Source: Cryptomeria japonica
Taxonomy: Eukaryota; Streptophyta; Pinopsida; Cupressales; Cupressaceae
DNA length: 64,000 bases
Direction: 5' to 3'
Assembly: GCF_030272615.1 (NCBI RefSeq)
Contig: NC_081409.1
Location: 876,131,594 to 876,195,593 of the forward strand
A program made the translations under genes and the position numbers. Below, piece after piece: positions 58,171-64,000 of this stretch; the first letter of the stretch is position 1, and each line of letters starts with the position of its first letter. Under the pieces are notes generated by a model, which saw only the letters and a list, made by a program, of their open reading frames with translations, was not told the origin of the DNA and searched no databases.

Positions 58171-60420
58171 CTATATTGGTGGACCATAAAGTTAATAATT
58201 TACGTACATGAGCACACACACACACATGAAGAACATTCAAATTAAAGCATTAAATTAAAATTGTTAAATTTATATTGTTTCTCAATTAGTTAATATTCAA
58301 GAGAGAGAGACATCTAGATAGAGAGAGATAAAGAGATATCATTAATCTTGAGTATTAAATTAAAACATGCAACTCACATAATTTAAATTAAAATGTTATT
58401 AATAACAGAGAAAGAGAGATCATTACAGATCACTAAATTAAAACACATGAAGAGCATTCAAATTAAGGGAAGAGAGAGAAACACTAGATCACAATATACT
58501 AATTCAAACAATAAATTTTTAGTATAAACATTTTGTTAACTCTTGTAAAAATGGTGGCCAAAATATACAATGAAGATCAAACTTATTTTCTCTAATAAAT
58601 TGGTAAAAATTTGCAAGAAGTTGTATTCAATTTTTTTAATCTAGAATACCAATGAACTCCCCAAATTAAAATCTATAATTATAATTTATCTTTCTACATT
58701 CTAGTTACCTTTGAATGAATCCAATAGTATTGGTAAGGAAGAAATACTTATCTAAAACCAATTTACCTCATAGTTTTTGTCCTAGGATTTGAACTTGATA
58801 AAAATACCCAAACTCTCCAATAGAAGATGAAAATACCAAAGATGAGAATTTCTCCTTTACAATTCCCTTTTATATCGCCTTTTCTAATATCTAAGAAATT
58901 ATGCTTTATTTCTCCCATAAAGTGACTTTTTAATATTATCTCTTTTAGGCCTCAAAATAAGTTGCTTTGATAAAATTATTAGTTAGATAAAGTTGCATAT
59001 AAAAATATTAATTTAAGATAGCTTATTCCCTTCAAAAAATCTTGATTAGCTTACGAGGATTTAAAAATAGACTAAGGGTCTTCATTAATTCTTACCTCAT
59101 GGAAGGTGACATTACATATCCATAAAGGGATATAAATGGTGCCTTTGAGGTTGATAAATATCACAAGTTCATGGAAAAAGTGAGATACATACAACTCTAG
59201 GTATAAAGAGAGACTAAAAGAGTCTTAGCTCAAGTATAAAAGCATCTTGATCAACATAAAACAACATGGATATCATGTTTGTGGCATGCTTTAAGGCCTT
59301 CTCAAAAGGTAAATCCTTGGTCATATGGTTAAAGATCATAAAGTATTTAGAAATTAATAGTATTGGTTTGTAATTTTTGGATTATATGAAGGTATTTTCA
59401 ATGATTAATGATGACCAATTATGCTCGTGTTGATTCTTCTATGTTAGATGAAGAGATAGAGGTTGTATTCCAACATTTAATTGTGTTCCAAGGATTTTAG
59501 GGACCAAAAGCCACTTGTTTATAGGATGATCTAAAATTAGACTATATATTCAATCTAGGTTGGTTCTATAGCTAGACATGTGTTCTAAGTGTACTTAGAG
59601 AAAATAGAAGGTCGATTGAGTGACTATATGAGAAATTTGTATTATTTAACGCACTTGTAACAAAGGAAAATTATATTGTTAGTCTTGTAGGTGTTTTAAA
59701 AGGTGTAGTGAGTTAGTGACATGATACAAGTCATTAGAAAATAGTAAAATGTATGTGTGTGTACTTTTTTTAATGTTAGAAATACAGATAGAAAATAAGT
59801 GTGTGGAGTTGACGTCTAATGGTGTCTTGATAGTGGTTTAAAACAAAAGCATGGAGCCTTGGAGTAATTTATATTTACATGTTCTTATTGCAAGTTTTTA
59901 TGGTTGATTCAAATATGTTAGAAGCTAATTAAGGTAGGATGATTTTTGAGACATTTTTTTTCTCTTATTAGCAACTAATTAACTTAGCTTTGGTCATGAT
60001 TTACCTTGTCCTTTTTCATGGTGATAATTTGGACCCTATTTCATTATTTATCTTCGTAGAGTCAAAAGCATCCACATTCTTTATGGTGGGTGAAATGGCA
60101 TATTCCTCAATGGGTGGTCACTTGGGTAGTTGTAAGTGTGCAATCATTCCCACTTCAATTTAATGATCCATATTTTCCCTTGTGCTATGTGGACAAAGAA
60201 GGGATATAGTACTAAAATTGAGTCATTTAAAAGATTTTATTAGCTTGGGGAATGAGCATTACAAATTTATGGATAGAAGGAAGTTTCATTAGATTTCTTC
60301 TAATAAAAGAGTACATTAGAGAATGGGGGAGGTTATTAGTTTTTTATACAACTACAAAAGGCCATTAAAAATGGTGTTTACTCTATTAACTAAAAATCTA
60401 TAGTGATGGGATGTTTCAAA
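58171..60420. other. Non-coding arm of the candidate transposon
   Basis: GA-rich words at 58290-58500 (GAGAGAGAGACATC and similar), then AT-rich sequence. No gene recognised. Confidence 0.5.
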
Positions 60421-61260
60421 CCATTAGGACATCATATGGTCCTAATGGTTCATATGTTGTCCTAAGGGGTCATGTGGTGTCGTTAGGCATCGTATGAGGT
60501 CCTAAGGGGTCACACATGGTGTTAGGACACCAGATGACCCTTTAGGACAACATATGACCCATTAGGACATCATATGGTCCTAATGGTTCATATGTTGTCC
60601 TAAGGGGTCATGTGGTGTTGTTAGGTGTCATATGAGGCCCTAAGATGTCACACATGATGTTAGGATATCACGGTGATGTTAGGTGTCGTATGAGGTCCTA
60701 AGCGGTCACCCATGGTGTTAGGACATCATATGATCCCTTAGGACAACATATGAACCATTAGGACATCATATGGTCCTAATGGTTCATATGTTGTCCTAAG
60801 GGGTCATGTGGTGCTTTTAGGTGTTGCATGAGGTCCTAAGGGGTCATGTGGTGTTGTTAGGTGTCGTATGAGGTCCTAAGGGGTCACACATGGTGTTAGG
60901 ACACCAGATGACCCCTTAGGACAACATATGAACCAATAGGACATCATATGGTCTTAATAATTCATATGTTGTCCTAAGGGGTCATGTGGTGTCGTTAGGT
61001 GTCATATGATGCCCTAAGGGGTCACATATGGTGTTAGGACACCACATGACCCCTTAGGACAACATATGGTCCTAGTCGTTCATATGTTGTCTTAAGGGGT
61101 TCATATGTTGTCTTAAGGGGTAATTTGGTGTCGTTAGAGATCCTAAGGAGTCACACATGGTGTTAGAACACCGTATGACCCTTTACAACACCATATGTCC
61201 TACAGTGTCCTAAGGGGTCATGTTGTGTACTAGGATGTTAAAAGGCGTCATATAGGTTTT
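60421..61260. repeat. Palindromic satellite of ~20-bp units
   Basis: About 40 units of TAGGACACCATATGACCCCT and its reverse complement, in mixed orientation. Longer copies recur from 60426, 60564, 60760 and 60938. 60737-60798 forms a palindrome with 27-bp perfect arms around ATCATATG. No frame is conserved. Confidence 0.9.
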
Positions 61261-61755
61261 AATTTAAATTGAGATTAAGTTGACTTAAGTGGAATTAGTT
61301 TAATTTTTTCTATTTTTTTGTAATGTAAGATAAGTTTTCCTAAAAAAAATCTATTGTTTTTTTCCTAAAAAAAGTTTGTTATTTAAGTTTTCCTAAAAAA
61401 TTTCTAACGTTTTTCTAAAATATTCAATATAAATATTAAATATACAATTATTGAAAAAACAAAAAATAAAAGAAAACTCTTTTATTCACTATATTTTAAA
61501 TACATTAAACAATAAATAAAAAATATACAAAAAAAAAACACAATTAAATAAGAAAATGGGTAATTCTGTGCACCTAAAACAATGTAGGTCAAACGACAAA
61601 TGCTAAGGGGCGCTGACGGGAGCCACTGACAAAAAAATCATAGGGGGGTTATCTCTAACCGCTTTAATGGAGCTCAAACTGACAGTTGAGAATGACATCT
61701 AAACTATCATTTTGGGTTTATATAGCGACAGTTAAAAAAATCGGTTTTAAAGGGG

Positions 61756-61862
61756 CTCGCTTGAAGGGGGGTTCAAGCGAACCCCTTTAAAATATAATTT
61801 TTTATATGATTCAAGCGAACCCGCAGGGGTAGTTTGCTCGAACACCCTTAGTTTGTACAAAC
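61756..61862. promoter_or_regulatory. Right subterminal palindromic motifs
   Basis: GTTCAAGCGAAC (61771), ATTCAAGCGAAC (61809), GTTTGCTCGAAC (61832, identical to 38629) and GTTTGTACAAAC (61851), plus half-site CTCGCTTGAAG (61756). They lie 70-180 bp inside the right TIR. Confidence 0.65.
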
Positions 61863-61913
61863 CCGCCTAAAAAATATTCCCCACCTCCGCGATTTTTCTT
61901 TGTGAGGAAAAGT

Positions 61914-61934
61914 GGGAACCATTATTGTGAATCC
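61914..61934 (-). repeat. Right terminal inverted repeat
   Basis: GGGAACCATTATTGTGAATC.. is the inverted partner of 37794-37815. Confidence 0.65.
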
Positions 61935-64000
61935 ACCGAGTCCCAAATCAATCTTAGCCATCCAATCAATCCCAATTTATGTATAAATTGAACTCTCACT
62001 TCTCATTTTCAACAACCATGCCTTTGATATCTTCAAGTTATCAAATTAACAAGTCGCTTTCAAATTTAATTTGTGCACACATAGTTTCTGAGAACCATCA
62101 CATGAGAAGATTAAGAAGAACAATAAAGGTCATGGATTCAATGCTAGGTATAATCATTTTGATTTTTATTTGAATGCATTATAAATTCATCTTTCATTGT
62201 TTATTCAGGTTATTTTGCATAGAACTTGGTTTTGTGGTTGCCTAATGGTTCTTTGCAGGTAAATCCCAAATTGACCTATGCCACAACCAATTATATGTGT
62301 CTTCATATGAGCTATGTTTGATCAACCACTTATTATAGTTAAAACATTAAATTGTTCTTATGTGCATGTTTGACTTTTCATAAAATTGTATTAGAAATGA
62401 AAGTAATATTTCCTATACAATAAATACATAAATAACCACCTCCTTAGGTAATTAGTGATTATCAGAGAAGGTAGTTTTCTTATTCGTTCAATGGTACTAT
62501 TATTTGCATTGGGAATGACTTGTAATGTTGTTTTATGGATGGGTGTCAAATATGGGTAACCAGAGAAGGTTGGTCTCTATTTTAGATCTGCCTACCAATA
62601 GTCGGCTTAAAGGATGCTTTGGTCAAAGCTTATTTAAATCATCTTGTGAATGATTTCATTTATTTTACTCTCTGTTGTAACATGACATTTGATGCATATA
62701 TTTTTCTATGTGTGTGAAATTGTATGTTAGATGCATCATGTTGCACCATATTTCATCCTACCTACCAGTTCTAGATTTCTAGGTACCTTGTGCAGGGTTG
62801 AATATTCTTCTAGATGAGAAGAATTTTGGGGAAGCTTATGCTTCGTGGTTGGACAAAAATAACGCCTCAATCATGCTCTCAATTCACAAGGTTGCAGGTT
62901 AAGGAGAGTTTGTGGCAACCAAAGACTCTAGTATCTTCATGAGTATCTTAGTGTATCATTCTAGTTACTTGATGTGCTGAGATGGGCTTAATTTTCCTAG
63001 GTCACAATAAATAGTTAAGTGGATGAACTTGTGTGAACTCAATTATAGTAACATCCTTATGCAAAGATGAACTATATAAATGTTTTGAGATGAGCATTAT
63101 CTATTATCTTACATTATTGATTTATCTGGAACAAATTATGGAAATTATGTTTTAAAAATTTCTCGTCTTTACATTTCTCCATAGGGGTATATCTTGTCTC
63201 ATATTCTAATAATGTATGAATAGTATAGTACATAACATATTCTTTTCTAGTTTCAGTATTTTGATTGAAAATCATGAATAGAAAATTTGGTAGTTGAGAT
63301 ATATAAGGGTTTTCCATGTCTAACGTCTATTAGTATGGGATGATATATTAAGTAATATTTCATACCATTAAAGGTTTTTTTATTTATCCATTAGATAAAT
63401 CCACTAACTATATCCAAAACAATCTTGCTAAAAAGATTTAGTGTAGATTAATTATACACCAAACCCTTTTAGTTTTACACCCACATGATTAACAACGATT
63501 TTTTAGGAGAGATCATATTTCTATAAAATCACATTGGTTGGATTAATAATTAACAATATAAATTGAAGTGTTAATGAGATCTTAAAGTATAATCTTTGCA
63601 AGAGTATTTTTAACATGACCAATTAAATCAAATCCTTTGGATCTTTGTTTATTATATTCTAATAAGTATGTCTAGTTCAACTTATTAATTTCATAGAGTA
63701 AAACGCTCATGGAATTCAAGGATGTTGGAAGGGAGTTAGAGGATACCTGAATGACAACTCAAGGTCACTACAACAATATGAATGATATCATGCATACACA
63801 CATAGAGGGAAAGAAAGGAATTGAAATAGTTAAGGTCACTCATCATTTTTAGAAAGATAGTGCATATACCATGATATGACAAATGTATAAACATGCACAC
63901 GTTTGTTTTGCATATCTCAAGTATGTTGTGGAAGCACTGTTAAAGACACCATGGAACCCAAGCATGGGGATAAGCTGCCCTACCTCCTTCACCAGGGCCT
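61935..64000 (+). other. Unclassified flank with two weak exon candidates
   Basis: TATGTATAAATTG (61978) precedes an ATG at 62020 with a frame MPLISSSYQINKSLSNLICA ending at a possible GTATAA donor (62148). At 62798-62880, after GTGCAG, the frame LNILLDEKNFGEAYASWLDK runs to a possible donor. The latter looks protein-like but I cannot name it. The rest, including 62900-64000, shows no gene. Confidence 0.3.

Larger units (their letters stand above)
37794..61934. mobile_element. Candidate giant TIR DNA transposon
   Basis: The left end begins exactly where GypA homology stops. GGAACTCACAATAATGTTTC.. at 37794-37815 is matched in inverted orientation at 61914-61934 (19 of 22 positions). Both arms carry 12-bp palindromes of GTTYRNNYRAAC type, one identical in both arms (38629-38640 and 61832-61843). 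Inside are two convergent genes: A (plus, multi-exon, 38902-54256) and B (minus, 58170-56779). Nested inserts account for part of the 24 kb. No TSD is seen: the sequence right of 61934 does not continue GypA, so the right end may be rearranged or internal. Confidence 0.6.

Overview
The window is transposon-dominated nuclear plant DNA, most likely from a gymnosperm (conifer-like) genome. The evidence is long AT-rich spacers, several layers of nested Ty3/gypsy, Ty1/copia and LINE insertions, plant-type primer-binding sites (one TGGTATCAGAGC, one CACCGTGGGGCC type), introns with plant-like GT/AG borders, and no intact host gene in 64 kb. The genus cannot be read from the sequence. There are no bacterial genes, rRNA, convincing tRNA or CRISPR. 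Every coding region seen is broken.

Layout. (1) 1-2099: AT-rich repeats. (2) 2100-7147: minus-strand tandem LTR-internal-LTR-internal array of a pol-less gypsy family, here called GypA. (3) 7148-10157: AT-rich LTR-like sequence and a scrap of a Copia LTR. (4) 10158-37793: a plus-strand GypA copy used as a landing pad. Its LTR holds an 811-bp retroposed insert. Its gag is split by gypsy element GypB (14163-31520), whose 5' LTR is split by Copia-1 (14433-20709). A LINE (31533-37292) landed in GypB's right target-site copy. Target-site duplications (TSDs) GCATC, TATCA, a LINE TSD of about 11 bp and AGAAACGATT give the order of events. (5) 37794-61934: a candidate giant DNA transposon of about 24 kb with matching terminal inverted repeats (TIRs), shared 12-bp palindromic subterminal motifs, a multi-exon plus-strand gene (gene A) and a convergent minus-strand gene (gene B). 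It also holds a palindromic satellite, a nested Copia (Copia-2, 42563-47540), a solo LTR (55347-56555) and older debris in introns. (6) 61935-64000: unclassified, with two weak exon candidates.

Four themes stand out. First, the candidate transposon encodes two proteins I cannot assign to a named family. Second, arrays of short DNA palindromes sit in two unrelated places: the U3 of GypA LTRs and the right arm of the transposon. Third, the GypB leader is built from several unrelated repeats that all have a 21-bp period, next to a roughly 650-bp leader block conserved in a second, independent remnant. Fourth, most nonsense codons look like CAG->TAG or CGA->TGA changes, as expected from deamination of methylated cytosine in CHG and CG contexts. 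Gene B is the extreme case: one unshifted frame with ten internal stops, nine of them TAG.
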